From: Natranaeroarchaeum aerophilus
Lineage (GTDB): Archaea; Halobacteriota; Halobacteria; Halobacteriales; Natronoarchaeaceae
DNA length: 64,000 bases
Direction of reading: 5' to 3'
Assembly (NCBI RefSeq): GCF_023638055.1
Contig: NZ_JAKRVY010000005.1
Span: 162,134 to 226,133 of the forward strand
The notes under the pieces were generated by a model. It searched no databases. It was given only the letters and a program-made list of their open reading frames with translations, and had not been told where the DNA came from. Both the position numbers and the translations under genes were made by a program. Each line of letters begins with the position of its first letter. The stretch's first letter is position 1. This document shows, one piece after another, positions 18,551 to 27,360 of this stretch.

Positions 18551-21219
18551 TGACTAGCGACCCATCCACAACGACCATCGATATCGAGCGCCTGATCGAG
18601 ACGTTCCCGCGAGAGGGTGTCTCACTCGACTCGCAGTCTATCACGTACCGGCCACTTCCGCCCCGTGAGGCCGATACAGTCCCGGCAAGCGAGGTACTCC
18701 GCCCCGGTCTCTCCGACCGATACCCCTACGAGCCGTTCAGTCATCAGGCGGACGCGCTCTCCCTGCTCGACAGCGGTGAGAACGTCACCGTCGCCACATC
18801 AACGTCATCGGGAAAGACCGACATCTACGCGCTGCAGATCGCCCGGAACCTACTGGATGCTGGCGTGATCTCGCCCGATGGTTCTCGAACCGGTGAGGAC
18901 GGCGCGACGGCACTGTGTATCTACCCGACGAAGGCGCTGGCGGCCGACCAGCACGAGGCGCTGGAGGATCTCTACGACGAGATGGACCTCGACATCCGGA
19001 TCGGGCGATACGACGGGGACACCCCGCAGGCCGACCGCCGGGAGATTCGAGGGCGGGCAGACGTGATCCTGACGAACCCGATGGGCGTGAGCACGTATTT
19101 GCACGACCACGACCGCTGGAGCCGGTTCTACTCGGGACTCGACCTCGTAGTACTCGACGAATCCCACACTCATACCGGCGTGCAGGGGATGCACGTCGCC
19201 TGGATACTCCGGCGTCTTCGCCGCGTCGTCGACCACTGGGGCGGGAACCCACAGTACGTGTTGACTTCGGCAACGATCGGTAACCCTGCGGATCACTCCG
19301 AACAGCTGCTCGATGAGTCCGTGACGGTCGTCGACGAGGACGGCTCGCCACGCGGACCGCGCGACCTGTTACTGTGGAATCCACCACCGACAGATGGCGG
19401 CGATACGCACAGCGACGGGACGGTCTTTGCAGCGGACGAACCGCCGACCGCGCCGGGCGTCGACGGTGGTATCGCTTCACGGCTCCCCGCCTCGGTCGAT
19501 GCACCGCGCGTCTGGAACCACCTCACCTACCACGGCGTCGACTCCCTGTTGTTCTGTCCGAGCCGAAAGCTCACCGAGATTGCAGTTCAACGGGCCAATG
19601 AGCATCGAGAGTCAGCCGGGAGCCAGTACGCGCCGCCACGGCCAGAACTTGCGGCGTACAATGCGGGGATGGGCCGGGTCACGCGTCAGGATCGGGAGGC
19701 GTCGTTCAAAGACGGCTCAATAGCTGGTCTCGCGACCACTTCTGCACTGGAACTCGGTATCGACATCGGAGACCTTGACGGCGTCGTCCTGCTCGGCTAT
19801 CCAGGCCAGCGCCAGCGGTTCTGGCAGCGGATCGGCCGCGCGGGACGAGCGGGGTCCCGAAGCATCGGCGTGCTCGTGGCCGACCACCGCACTCTCGACC
19901 AGTACGTTATCGACAACCCCGAGTACCTCCTCGATACCGATGTCGAGGATGCAGTCGTGGATACCGGCAACGACGCCGTCTTCGCTCAGCATCTACTCTG
20001 TGCGGCCGACGAGATTGCCCTGGACGAGTCGGATATCGGCCCGTTCGCGGGTGAAGAGCGGCTCCGCGCTGGCGTCAGGATGTGGCGACGCACCGGCCGA
20101 CTGACCGGCTATCTCGACGCTGTGGTCCATTACGCCGGTGCGCGCCGTCCGCAGACCGAGGTGAGTATCTACGGGACCGGTGGGGACGAGTACGAACTCC
20201 GACTCGCAGATGGGGTCGACGAGTCGGCAGTCGTCGAGTTCGATGCCGAGAACGTGGCCCAAAATCGCGCGTACCGGGACTACCACGAGGGCGCAGTGCG
20301 GCTGTTCGACGGCGAGCAGTTCGAGGTCACGGGGGTCCACGACGACCGCCCCCAGCCCAGCATCGAACTCAAACCGGTCGACCGGGAGTACTACACCCGA
20401 ACGCTCACCGACGTGAACGTCGTCGATGCCGAATCCGAACAATCCCGCGAGGTCAACGGGTTTCGGCTTCACTTCGGCACCGGGACCGTCCTCGTGCATC
20501 ACCACTCTTACGACCAGGTGTATATCGAGTCCAACGAGCCAAAAGAGCGGATGCTCCCGACCAACCGCCCACCAATCTCTATGGAGACACAGCTGTGCTG
20601 GGTCGAAGTCCCCGAGAACGTCGAACAGGGTCTGCTTGCGAAGTACCGCGAGTCCGGCACGGAGACAGGAGTCGATCTCGAGCGTGCGGATGCACCCCAG
20701 ATCGGCTACGTCGCCGGGCTGCATGCCGCCGAGCACGCGATGATCAAGGCCGCGCCGCTCGAACTCCTGGTCGATCAGAACGACCTCGGGGGGCTCTCGA
20801 CGCTCGTGCTCGACAGCCACTACGCGAGTCCCGAACACGACGAACTTGGAGCGACCGCGTCCCAGTCCATGGATGCGGTCGAAGCGGTCATCGCCAACCG
20901 GGCCGCTGAGTCGGATGGAACCGCCTCCGGCTGGTTCCTCTACGACGGCGTCGAGGGAGGGATCGGCTTCGCACGGGCAATCTACGAAGAATTCGAGACG
21001 CTGTCTGCCCACGCCCGGGATCGGCTCGAAGACTGCGAGTGTGGCCGCCCCGACGGCTGTCCAGCCTGCACGTACTCGGAGAACTGTGGGAACGACAACG
21101 CGCCGTTGCTACGCGACTCGGCCATCGACGTCTTCGAGCACTTGCTGGGCGAGCGGTCGCCTGAGGACCTCGACGAGGGCGACGAGTCGGAGCGACGGCC
21201 CGCGCTGTTTTACGCGTGA
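18550..21219 (+). CDS. DEAD/DEAH-box helicase with DUF1998 and Cys cluster (YprA/MrfA-like)
   Basis: An 889-residue superfamily 2 helicase. Walker A is STSSGKTD (about 84-91), Walker B is DESH at 203-206, and motif III is LTSATIG. The second RecA lobe shows FCPSRKLTE, TTSALELGIDIGDLDGV and QRIGRAGRAG. The C-terminal DUF1998 region ends in a cysteine cluster (C829, C831, C837, C840, C846) that should bind zinc. This order is that of MrfA/YprA, which unwinds DNA 3'-5' at crosslink or adduct lesions with the MrfB exonuclease. It is the second gene of a two-gene operon. The archaeal role in repair is inference. Confidence 0.92.
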   Translation: MTSDPSTTTIDIERLIETFPREGVSLDSQSITYRPLPPREADTVPASEVLRPGLSDRYPYEPFSHQADALSLLDSGENVTVATSTSSGKTDIYALQIARNLLDAGVISPDGSRTGEDGATALCIYPTKALAADQHEALEDLYDEMDLDIRIGRYDGDTPQADRREIRGRADVILTNPMGVSTYLHDHDRWSRFYSGLDLVVLDESHTHTGVQGMHVAWILRRLRRVVDHWGGNPQYVLTSATIGNPADHSEQLLDESVTVVDEDGSPRGPRDLLLWNPPPTDGGDTHSDGTVFAADEPPTAPGVDGGIASRLPASVDAPRVWNHLTYHGVDSLLFCPSRKLTEIAVQRANEHRESAGSQYAPPRPELAAYNAGMGRVTRQDREASFKDGSIAGLATTSALELGIDIGDLDGVVLLGYPGQRQRFWQRIGRAGRAGSRSIGVLVADHRTLDQYVIDNPEYLLDTDVEDAVVDTGNDAVFAQHLLCAADEIALDESDIGPFAGEERLRAGVRMWRRTGRLTGYLDAVVHYAGARRPQTEVSIYGTGGDEYELRLADGVDESAVVEFDAENVAQNRAYRDYHEGAVRLFDGEQFEVTGVHDDRPQPSIELKPVDREYYTRTLTDVNVVDAESEQSREVNGFRLHFGTGTVLVHHHSYDQVYIESNEPKERMLPTNRPPISMETQLCWVEVPENVEQGLLAKYRESGTETGVDLERADAPQIGYVAGLHAAEHAMIKAAPLELLVDQNDLGGLSTLVLDSHYASPEHDELGATASQSMDAVEAVIANRAAESDGTASGWFLYDGVEGGIGFARAIYEEFETLSAHARDRLEDCECGRPDGCPACTYSENCGNDNAPLLRDSAIDVFEHLLGERSPEDLDEGDESERRPALFYA

Positions 21220-21220
21220 G

Positions 21221-21637
21221 TCACTGTTCAAGGATTTCGACGAGGTTCCCCTCCGGGTCGCGCAGGAAACAGATCCGGGTCCCGCTTTCGGTCGTCTGGG
21301 GCGGGCTGATCGTCTCGACGTCCTCGGGAAGCCTCTCGTAGAACAGATCGATGTCGTCGACTTCGAGTCCAAGATGGGTCGCGCCGGGACGGTTGAGCGT
21401 GACATCCTCTATTATCTCCTCTTCAGGCTCGTACTCCACGAGTTCCACACGGATGCCGTCGGCGTCAAGATGGGCGAAGTTACCGGTTGCCCCCTCGACA
21501 CCGACGCCGGTTGAAAACGCTTCGCCGGTAACAGTAAACTGAGAGAGGATATCCAGTCCAAGGACGTCCCGGTAGAACGGCAGGACGTCGTCGAGTGATG
21601 AGACGGTGATGCCGACGTGATGTGCGGTCGCAGTCAT
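21221..21637 (-). CDS. VOC-family protein (methylmalonyl-CoA epimerase/glyoxalase-like)
   Basis: A 138-residue vicinal-oxygen-chelate protein with two beta-alpha-beta-beta-beta repeats. The first begins HHVGITVSSLDDVLPFYRDVLGL and the second GATHLGLEVDDIDLFYERL, ending DPEGNLVEILE. Metal-ligand positions His8, Glu (ELVEYE), His (THLGL) and Glu (EILE) are present. The pattern is close to methylmalonyl-CoA epimerase as well as lactoylglutathione lyase; I cannot separate them. The first residues MTATAHHVG fit a start at 21637. It is convergent with the helicase gene. Confidence 0.85.
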   Translation of the reverse strand: MTATAHHVGITVSSLDDVLPFYRDVLGLDILSQFTVTGEAFSTGVGVEGATGNFAHLDADGIRVELVEYEPEEEIIEDVTLNRPGATHLGLEVDDIDLFYERLPEDVETISPPQTTESGTRICFLRDPEGNLVEILEQ

Positions 21638-21707
21638 ATGCGAACGAGCGCGTGCCTGTCGCAAAAGCCCATCGGAGAAGCGAGTGAGATTGTCTATGCG
21701 ATCCGAG

Positions 21708-22103
21708 CTACACTTCTGCAGCCCAGAGCCGATAGTCCTCCCCGCGATCGTAGACCTGGCGGAAGACGTCCTCGACGAACTGTGCGATCCGCTCGTCGTC
21801 GGTACGGGCAAGCACGCGCGCATTCGTTCCTTCAGCCTCCTCGGGGCGGACGAGCTCGTCGACGCTGAACGAACGGTACTCGTCAAGCAGGGACTTGAGC
21901 CGGTCGAGTTCGGCGTCAGTGCAATCGAGGTTCAGGGTGTCCTCGGAAAGCTGGATCCACGGTGGGACGGCGTCCTCACCCGCACTCTCAGGGAGTTCCG
22001 CTTCGAGTGTGAGGAACGGACTCGTCCGCTCGCGGTGTGCGACAATAGCGTCCTCAACGAGTGCTCGGCGTTCTTCGGCGGTCTCGGCGTCGAATCGGGT
22101 CAT
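21708..22103 (-). CDS. Unknown acidic haloarchaeal protein
   Basis: I do not recognise this 131-residue protein. It is soluble and very acidic, begins MTRFDAETAEERRALVEDA, has a PPWIQLSEDTLNLDC stretch in the middle, and ends with a predicted helix rich in Gln/Phe/Tyr and GEDYRLWAAEV. The ATG at 22103 is preferred to an in-frame upstream start. It is divergent from adk and lies 70 bases from the VOC gene on the same strand, so it could be co-transcribed with that gene. Confidence 0.6.
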   Translation of the reverse strand: MTRFDAETAEERRALVEDAIVAHRERTSPFLTLEAELPESAGEDAVPPWIQLSEDTLNLDCTDAELDRLKSLLDEYRSFSVDELVRPEEAEGTNARVLARTDDERIAQFVEDVFRQVYDRGEDYRLWAAEV

Positions 22104-22161
22104 GATCGTAGGTTTTCGCCCGGCGCTCAAAGTCGGACCGGTTTCTTCAAAGCTTTAACTC

Positions 22162-22177
22162 GGGAGGCTAACCTCCC
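22162..22177. promoter_or_regulatory. Perfect hairpin/palindrome just before adk
   Basis: GGGAGG, four bases, CCTCCC: a perfect inverted repeat with 6-bp arms that ends 3 bases before the adk start codon. A TATA-like AAGCTTTAAC lies at about 22150-22158, which would place the transcription start close to the ATG. The palindrome would then lie between TATA box and start, where it could block polymerase, or in a very short leader covering the ribosome site. Its CCTCCC/GGGAGG arms also resemble anti-Shine-Dalgarno/Shine-Dalgarno sequences. Confidence 0.5.
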
Positions 22178-22180
22178 AGT

Positions 22181-22816
22181 ATGGCCAGTCCAAACGTACT
22201 GCTACTCGGAGCCCCCGGAGCAGGTAAAGGTACACAGAGCACACGAATCCACGAGGAGTTCGATGTCGAGCACGTCACAACCGGTGATGCGTTGCGCGCG
22301 AACAAGGGGATGGACATCAGCCATCTCGATACGGAGTACGAGACGCCGGGCGAGTACATGGATCAGGGTGAACTCGTCCCCGACGAGGTCGTCAACGAGA
22401 TCGTCAAGACAGCACTTCAGGAAGCGGACGGCTACGTCCTCGACGGCTATCCGCGCAATCTCGATCAGGCCGAGTACCTCGACGAGATTACCGATCTTGA
22501 CGCCGTTTTGCTGCTCGATGTCGGCACTGAGGAGCTGCTCCGGCGGCTCACCGGTCGCCGTGTTGACCCCGAAACTGGTGACGTCTACCATACCGAATTC
22601 GACATGCCCGACGACGAGGAGGTCCGCGAGCGACTCGTCCAGCGCGAGGACGACACCGAGGAGACCGCTCGCGAGCGCCTGAGCGTCTTCGAGGAGAACA
22701 CCCAGCCGGTAGTCGATCACTTCGAGACGGAGGGGACGCTGGTCCGGATCGACGGCGAACAGTCTCCCGACGAGGTCTGGGCGGACGTCGAAGCGGCCAT
22801 CAAGGACGCAGTATAG
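22181..22816 (+). CDS. adk: Adenylate kinase
   Basis: A 211-residue kinase interconverting ATP + AMP and 2 ADP. P-loop [11 protein letters not shown] at residues 8-18, then the AMP-binding TGDALRANK and [13 protein letters not shown] segments. The LID shows [16 protein letters not shown], without the four cysteines of zinc-type lids. It opens the conserved archaeal order adk, EMC3-like membrane gene, cmk, truB/cbf5. The start is fixed by the family N-terminus and a TATA-like element about 27 bases upstream. Confidence 0.97.
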   Translation: MASPNVLLLGAPGAGKGTQSTRIHEEFDVEHVTTGDALRANKGMDISHLDTEYETPGEYMDQGELVPDEVVNEIVKTALQEADGYVLDGYPRNLDQAEYLDEITDLDAVLLLDVGTEELLRRLTGRRVDPETGDVYHTEFDMPDDEEVRERLVQREDDTEETARERLSVFEENTQPVVDHFETEGTLVRIDGEQSPDEVWADVEAAIKDAV

Positions 22817-22902
22817 CCGGCTCTGTTTCGCGTCGAACGCAAGGCCCACTGCCCAACTGGATCACAACTGTTGAATACCCCGCCCCGCCTAGTTGCGAGC
22901 AA

Positions 22903-23805
22903 ATGGTTCGGACAGCGGAGAAAGTAGAGTCTCTCGTCGAGGAAGACGAGAGTTTCGCGGACGCCATCGCGGCGATCAAAGGCGTCGCCGACGAGAACGG
23001 CGGCCACGTCGAGTGGACCGACGTCGAGGACGATGTCACCAGCGGCCAGTGGGGTCGTCTCATCGAGAAGGGAGTTCTCCGGAGCAGTGACGATGGGTTC
23101 GAGTTCTCCGATCCCGACGGCGTCGAGGACGTCATCGACGAAGACGGCGATGTCTCGTTCCCCGACGCGGATACTCCGGAAATCGAAGAGGAGAGTTCCT
23201 GGACACAGTGGGACAAGATAGCCGGCCTCGCGACGATTGCGATGATGGTCGGCTACTACTTCGACCCAGTGCGAGACATTATCGGTGGAACGATCAACCT
23301 CTTTCTGGGTCCGATCGACGCCGTCTTGCCGTTCTATGCAGTGATCCTGATTGCTGCGATGCTGACCGGGATGTACTCGACGCTGCTGCAGGCCAACCTG
23401 ATGGACATGGAGAAGATGTCCAAGTACCAGGAACAGATGAAGGCTCTGCAGGACCGTCGTGAGGAGGCCAAAGAGCGCGGCGACGACGAGGCGCTCGAAC
23501 GCATTCAGGAAGAACAGATGGAGGCGATGGGCGACCAGATCGGGATGTTCAAAGAGCAGTTCCGCCCGATGGTCTGGATCATGGTGCTTACTATCCCGAT
23601 CTTCCTGTGGATCTACTGGGCAGTCAACGCGGGACAGCTGACGGCCGCCGAACAGACCATGATCATGCCCTTCGCCGGCGAGGTGACCCTCGCCTCGGGC
23701 ATCGTCGGTCCGATGCAGTCCTGGATCGTCTGGTACTTCCTGTGTTCGCTCGGATTTACCCAGCTGATCCGGAAGGCGCTGAATATCAACACGACGCCGT
23801 CCTGA
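22903..23805 (+). CDS. EMC3/TMCO1-family (DUF106) membrane insertase homologue
   Basis: A 300-residue membrane protein of the Oxa1 superfamily. A soluble acidic N-terminal part (1-100) precedes three transmembrane segments (about 115-150, 215-240, 258-280). Between the first and second is a charged coiled coil (MEKMSKYQEQMKALQDRREE region, about 165-205). This arrangement is that of archaeal DUF106 proteins, related to EMC3, TMCO1 and Get1, which help insert membrane proteins. Its position between adk and cmk is the standard archaeal context. The start at 22903 lies 87 bases after adk. Confidence 0.92.
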   Translation: MVRTAEKVESLVEEDESFADAIAAIKGVADENGGHVEWTDVEDDVTSGQWGRLIEKGVLRSSDDGFEFSDPDGVEDVIDEDGDVSFPDADTPEIEEESSWTQWDKIAGLATIAMMVGYYFDPVRDIIGGTINLFLGPIDAVLPFYAVILIAAMLTGMYSTLLQANLMDMEKMSKYQEQMKALQDRREEAKERGDDEALERIQEEQMEAMGDQIGMFKEQFRPMVWIMVLTIPIFLWIYWAVNAGQLTAAEQTMIMPFAGEVTLASGIVGPMQSWIVWYFLCSLGFTQLIRKALNINTTPS

Positions 23806-23874
23806 CGACCCGACCGCCCGCCAGAACTGACCCAAGTTCAAAACCTCTTTTACCGGCAATCACCGAGATGGGAT

Positions 23875-24450
23875 ATGTTACTAACAGTCTCCGGCCCGCC
23901 GGGGAGCGGGAAGAGCACTACTGCGGCGGCGCTGGCCGACGAGTTCGGCATCGAGCACGTGAGTGGCGGCGATATCTTCCGCTCGCTGGCCGATGAACGA
24001 GGCTACTCGCTCGCCGAATTCAACGAACTCGCCGAGGAAGACGATCAGATCGACCGCGATCTCGACCGACGACTCCAGACGATCGCTCGCGAACGCGACG
24101 ATATTGTGCTCGAATCACGGCTGTCCGGCTGGCTCGCTGCCGACGAGGCTGACGTCCGAATCTGGCTCGACGCACCACTCCATGTTCGTGCTGTCCGGAT
24201 CGCCGACCGGGAGGACAAATCGGTCGAGCAGGCCAAACGCGAGACGGAAGAACGGGAGGCCAGCGAGCGCGAACGGTATCTTGACTACTACGATATCGAC
24301 ATCGCCGATCTATCGATCTACGATCTGAGTATCAACACCGCTCGCTGGGACGAGGCGACGGTGTTCGACCTCCTCGTCGAATCCGTCGAGGGGTATGACA
24401 CCGCGAGCGACGAAGGCAAGCTACAAATTACCGCCGACTACGAGTTCTAA
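23875..24450 (+). CDS. cmk: Cytidylate kinase (archaeal type)
   Basis: A 191-residue P-loop kinase that phosphorylates CMP/dCMP. The P-loop is [15 protein letters not shown] at residues 7-21; [16 protein letters not shown] forms the nucleotide monophosphate site, and ESRLSGWLA plus a DREDKS lid follow. The short archaeal form lacks the bacterial insert. It sits 69 bases after the EMC3-like gene and 3 bases before truB, so cmk and truB are almost certainly one transcript. Confidence 0.95.
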   Translation: MLLTVSGPPGSGKSTTAAALADEFGIEHVSGGDIFRSLADERGYSLAEFNELAEEDDQIDRDLDRRLQTIARERDDIVLESRLSGWLAADEADVRIWLDAPLHVRAVRIADREDKSVEQAKRETEEREASERERYLDYYDIDIADLSIYDLSINTARWDEATVFDLLVESVEGYDTASDEGKLQITADYEF

Positions 24451-24453
24451 CCC

Positions 24454-25356
24454 ATGCGTGGTCCGCCAGCGGAACGATCGCCCGCCGAGTTACTTAGCTT
24501 CGGCGTCATTAATCTCGACAAGCCTCCCGGCCCCTCCGCACATCAGGTGACCGGCGACCTCCGGGATGCGGTCGGTGAACACGTCCCGGAGGACGCGTAC
24601 GCCGGTGAGTGGGGCGCGGCCCACTCGGGGACGCTTGACCCGAAAGTAACCGGCTGTCTGCCGGTGCTACTTGGGGACGCGACCCGGCTCGCACAGGTGT
24701 TTCTCGAAGGAAGCAAAGAGTATGTCGCGGTCCTGGAACTTCACGACGATCCGCCCAGCGATATCGAGGCTGTCGTCTCCGAGTTCGAGGGACGACTGTA
24801 CCAGAAGCCGCCGAAAAAGAGCGCCGTCTCGCGTCGTCTGAGAGTTCGTGAGATCTACGATCTCGATCTCCTGGAGGTACGAGAACGACAGGCACTCCTG
24901 CGGATCCGGTGTGAGAGCGGAACCTACATCCGCAAGCTCTGTCACGATATTGGGCTAGCTCTGGGAACCGGCGGACATATGGGTCATCTTCGCCGGACAG
25001 CTACCGACCCGTTCGACGACACCGATCTACACACCATGCACGATCTCGTCGACGCGCTCGCGGCACTCGATGAGGGCGAGCAAGAGCAGCTGCGCGACGT
25101 CATCTCGCCAGCAGAACGTGCCCTCACTCACATCCCACGTGTAACGATTGCTCATTCTGCCGCTCAGGAAGTAGCAGAAGGCGCACCGGTGTACGCGCCT
25201 GGCGTGATCGATGTCGACGGTGTGGATGAGAAGACGGCGGAGCCACTGGTCGCGTGTTACACGCCGGACGGTGCGGCGGTCTGTCTCGGACACCTGGTCG
25301 GCGATCCCGACGCCGAACGCGGGATCGTGGTCGAACTCGAACGCGTCCTCGTGTAG
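24454..25356 (+). CDS. truB: tRNA/rRNA pseudouridine synthase Cbf5 (TruB family)
   Basis: A 300-residue pseudouridine synthase, the catalytic subunit of archaeal H/ACA RNPs and able to make Psi55 in tRNA. Visible are INLDKPPGPSAHQV, the catalytic-Asp motif HSGTLDPKVTG near residue 55, YQKPPKKSAV, and GTYIRKLCHDIG. A C-terminal PUA domain runs from about 215 to the end (GAPVYAPGVIDVDG). The start is 3 bases downstream of cmk. The length is short for Cbf5 but normal for haloarchaeal copies. Confidence 0.95.
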   Translation: MRGPPAERSPAELLSFGVINLDKPPGPSAHQVTGDLRDAVGEHVPEDAYAGEWGAAHSGTLDPKVTGCLPVLLGDATRLAQVFLEGSKEYVAVLELHDDPPSDIEAVVSEFEGRLYQKPPKKSAVSRRLRVREIYDLDLLEVRERQALLRIRCESGTYIRKLCHDIGLALGTGGHMGHLRRTATDPFDDTDLHTMHDLVDALAALDEGEQEQLRDVISPAERALTHIPRVTIAHSAAQEVAEGAPVYAPGVIDVDGVDEKTAEPLVACYTPDGAAVCLGHLVGDPDAERGIVVELERVLV

Positions 25357-25393
25357 GCGACAGGTTTCAGTAGCTCGCGTCCCGAATTCCAGT

Positions 25394-26116
25394 ATGACCA
25401 ATCGACCGACTGCGCTGTCGATGCGCTGGGAGGACGTACTCTTTGCTCACTGGCCGGTCGAGCCTGCTCTCGTCCAGCCGACGCTCCCGGACGGCCTCGA
25501 AGTCGATGAGTTCGAGGGGCAGGCGTATCTGAGCGTTGTCGCGTTCGTCATGAGCGATATCAGCCCGCGGGGCGTCCCGGTCGGGCTCTCCTTCCCCGAG
25601 CTGAACCTGCGTACCTACGTTACCCACGGGGAGGGACCACCGGGCATCTACTTCTACAATCTCGATGCCGACGACCGGATCGGCGTCCCAGTTGCCCGCA
25701 CACTGTTCGGGCTCCCGTACTACAGAGCCAAGATGGACATCGCCCGGTTTCACGAGGGGATCCGATTCCGAAGCCGCCGAACTCACGACGGCGTTCCACC
25801 CGCATCCTTCGACGCCACGTATCGACCGACCGGAGAACCATATCAGCCGGGGGCGGGAACGCTGGAGAGCTTCCTGACCGAGCGCTATCGGTTCTACGCG
25901 GTTGGCCGTGATCGACTCCCAGCGGTCGACCTCGGCGGTGATCAGCTGTACGCCGGGGATATTGCACACGGCCCCTGGACGCTTCGGGACGCCGACGTCG
26001 AGATCGATCGGAACGACCTGTTCGATGCCGCCGGGTTCGACGTCCCGGAAAGCGAGCCGATCTACCAGTACGGTCCCGAAATTGACGTCACAGCCGGTCG
26101 AGTGCGGCGGCTGTAG
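25394..26116 (+). CDS. DUF2071 (YqjF-like) protein
   Basis: A 240-residue protein of the DUF2071/YqjF family, a distant acetoacetate-decarboxylase-like beta-barrel fold. Motifs are MRWEDVLFAHWPV at the N-terminus, YLSVVAFVMSDI, ELNLRTYV and GIYFYNLDADDRI, then ARTLFGLPYYRAKM. The C-terminus reads LYAGDIAHGPWTL. The ATG at 25394 starts just after truB; the longer frame would overlap truB. No substrate is known for these proteins. A same-strand nuclease-like gene follows 43 bases later. Confidence 0.85.
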   Translation: MTNRPTALSMRWEDVLFAHWPVEPALVQPTLPDGLEVDEFEGQAYLSVVAFVMSDISPRGVPVGLSFPELNLRTYVTHGEGPPGIYFYNLDADDRIGVPVARTLFGLPYYRAKMDIARFHEGIRFRSRRTHDGVPPASFDATYRPTGEPYQPGAGTLESFLTERYRFYAVGRDRLPAVDLGGDQLYAGDIAHGPWTLRDADVEIDRNDLFDAAGFDVPESEPIYQYGPEIDVTAGRVRRL

Positions 26117-26159
26117 ACGGACCGGGAGACTCTTGGCCCGACCGGACACACGGCAAGCT

Positions 26160-26936
26160 ATGAACACGCTGTGGGTCATGAGCTACAACGTCCGGTACGA
26201 TACGTCGGAGGATGGTGAGGATTCGTGGTCCGAGCGCCGGGACGGCGTCGCGGAGATCGTCCGTACGCGTCGTCCGGATCTCGTGGGGTTTCAGGAGCCG
26301 CTTCCCCACCAACTCGCCGACCTTCGAGATCGGCTTCCGGAGTACGAGATTCTCGGAGAGGGACGACGGGCGGACGGTGGCGGCGAGCACACGCCAATCG
26401 GGTTCAGGCGTGATCGGTTCTCGCTACTGGATCGAGAGACGTTCTGGCTCTCCGAGACGCCCGACCAGCCTGGTAGCGTCGGCTGGGATGCCGAGCTGCC
26501 ACGGATCGCGACCCGCTTCTGGCTGCGCGACGAGCAGACCGGACAGACACTCACGCACTGTAACACGCATCTCGACCACGTGGGGGAGCAGGCCCGACGC
26601 GAAGCAGCGGCGCTGCTCGTGCGTGAACTCGACAGCGACGGGCCGACGATTCTGACAGGTGATTGTAATTGTGAACCTGATTCTCCGCCGTATCGACTGC
26701 TCGCAGACTCCTCGTTGCGTGACGCTCGTGCTGTGAGTACCACGCCACCCTTCGGCCCCCCGACCACCCGGACGGACTTCGAGTCGCTGCACGACACGTG
26801 GATTATCGACCACATCTTCGTCGACAGCGCGTTCTCCGTCCGACAGTCTGGCACCTGCTCAGAGACGGATCGCCGGCATCGCTACCCCTCGGATCATCTG
26901 CCGGTACTCGCGGAGCTACAATACGGCAACCATTGA
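26160..26936 (+). CDS. Endonuclease/exonuclease/phosphatase-family protein
   Basis: A 258-residue EEP-fold hydrolase. It starts with MSYNVRYD (Asn metal site) and has VGFQEPLPHQ (catalytic Glu), THLDHVGEQAR (catalytic His), LTGDCNCEP (Asp/Asn) and IDHIFVD, ending with SDHLPV (catalytic Asp-His). All motifs needed for metal-dependent phosphodiester or phosphomonoester hydrolysis are there. The substrate could be nucleic acid, a sugar phosphate or a lipid head group. It has no signal peptide. It converges on a tiny zinc-ribbon gene, the stops being adjacent. Confidence 0.88.
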   Translation: MNTLWVMSYNVRYDTSEDGEDSWSERRDGVAEIVRTRRPDLVGFQEPLPHQLADLRDRLPEYEILGEGRRADGGGEHTPIGFRRDRFSLLDRETFWLSETPDQPGSVGWDAELPRIATRFWLRDEQTGQTLTHCNTHLDHVGEQARREAAALLVRELDSDGPTILTGDCNCEPDSPPYRLLADSSLRDARAVSTTPPFGPPTTRTDFESLHDTWIIDHIFVDSAFSVRQSGTCSETDRRHRYPSDHLPVLAELQYGNH

Positions 26937-27167
26937 TTACCAGTCCTTGCAGTCAGTACAGACGAGCTGGCCAGCGCTGGTCCAACGACGCGTGACCGTT
27001 TCCTTGCACTCCGCACAGTGCCCGCCGTCACCGCTCCACGTGAACGTCACTGTCACCGTATCGTCGTTCACGTCCGGCGACTGCGCTCCCGTTTCGTCCT
27101 CGGGCGATGTCGATGACTGATCGTCAGCCGTCTCCATGTACTCGGTCAGCGACGAGTCTTCAGGCAC
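26937..27167 (-). CDS. Small zinc-ribbon protein (DUF7573-like)
   Basis: A 76-residue haloarchaeal protein: an acidic disordered half, then a C-terminal zinc ribbon (CAEC at about 54-57 and CTDC at 71-74, ending CKDW). The terminal pattern matches the DUF7573 group as I recall it. I take the GTG at 27167 as the start because TTTGTAATAC lies about 24 bases upstream, giving a leaderless transcript. Function unknown; single zinc ribbons commonly bind nucleic acid or protein. Confidence 0.75.
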   Translation of the reverse strand: MPEDSSLTEYMETADDQSSTSPEDETGAQSPDVNDDTVTVTFTWSGDGGHCAECKETVTRRWTSAGQLVCTDCKDW

Positions 27168-27360
27168 AGGAACTGCTACACGGGGGTATTACAAATTCGT
27201 TTCGCGGGTGTGCGATGCAGACCTGCTCCCCTACGTTTGTGATCGAGTCCACGGTCTGTATTCGTGATGGCCATGACGCCGACAGGAGTTCCCGGGAAAG
27301 GCACAAATGCTCGCTTGAGTTTACGACACCAATATACTATTACACCCCCACAGTACGGGT

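Noticed and set aside
19993..21012. 339-codon minus-strand frame inside the helicase gene
   Set aside because: Antisense shadow; the helicase frame carries all SF2 motifs and the cysteine cluster.
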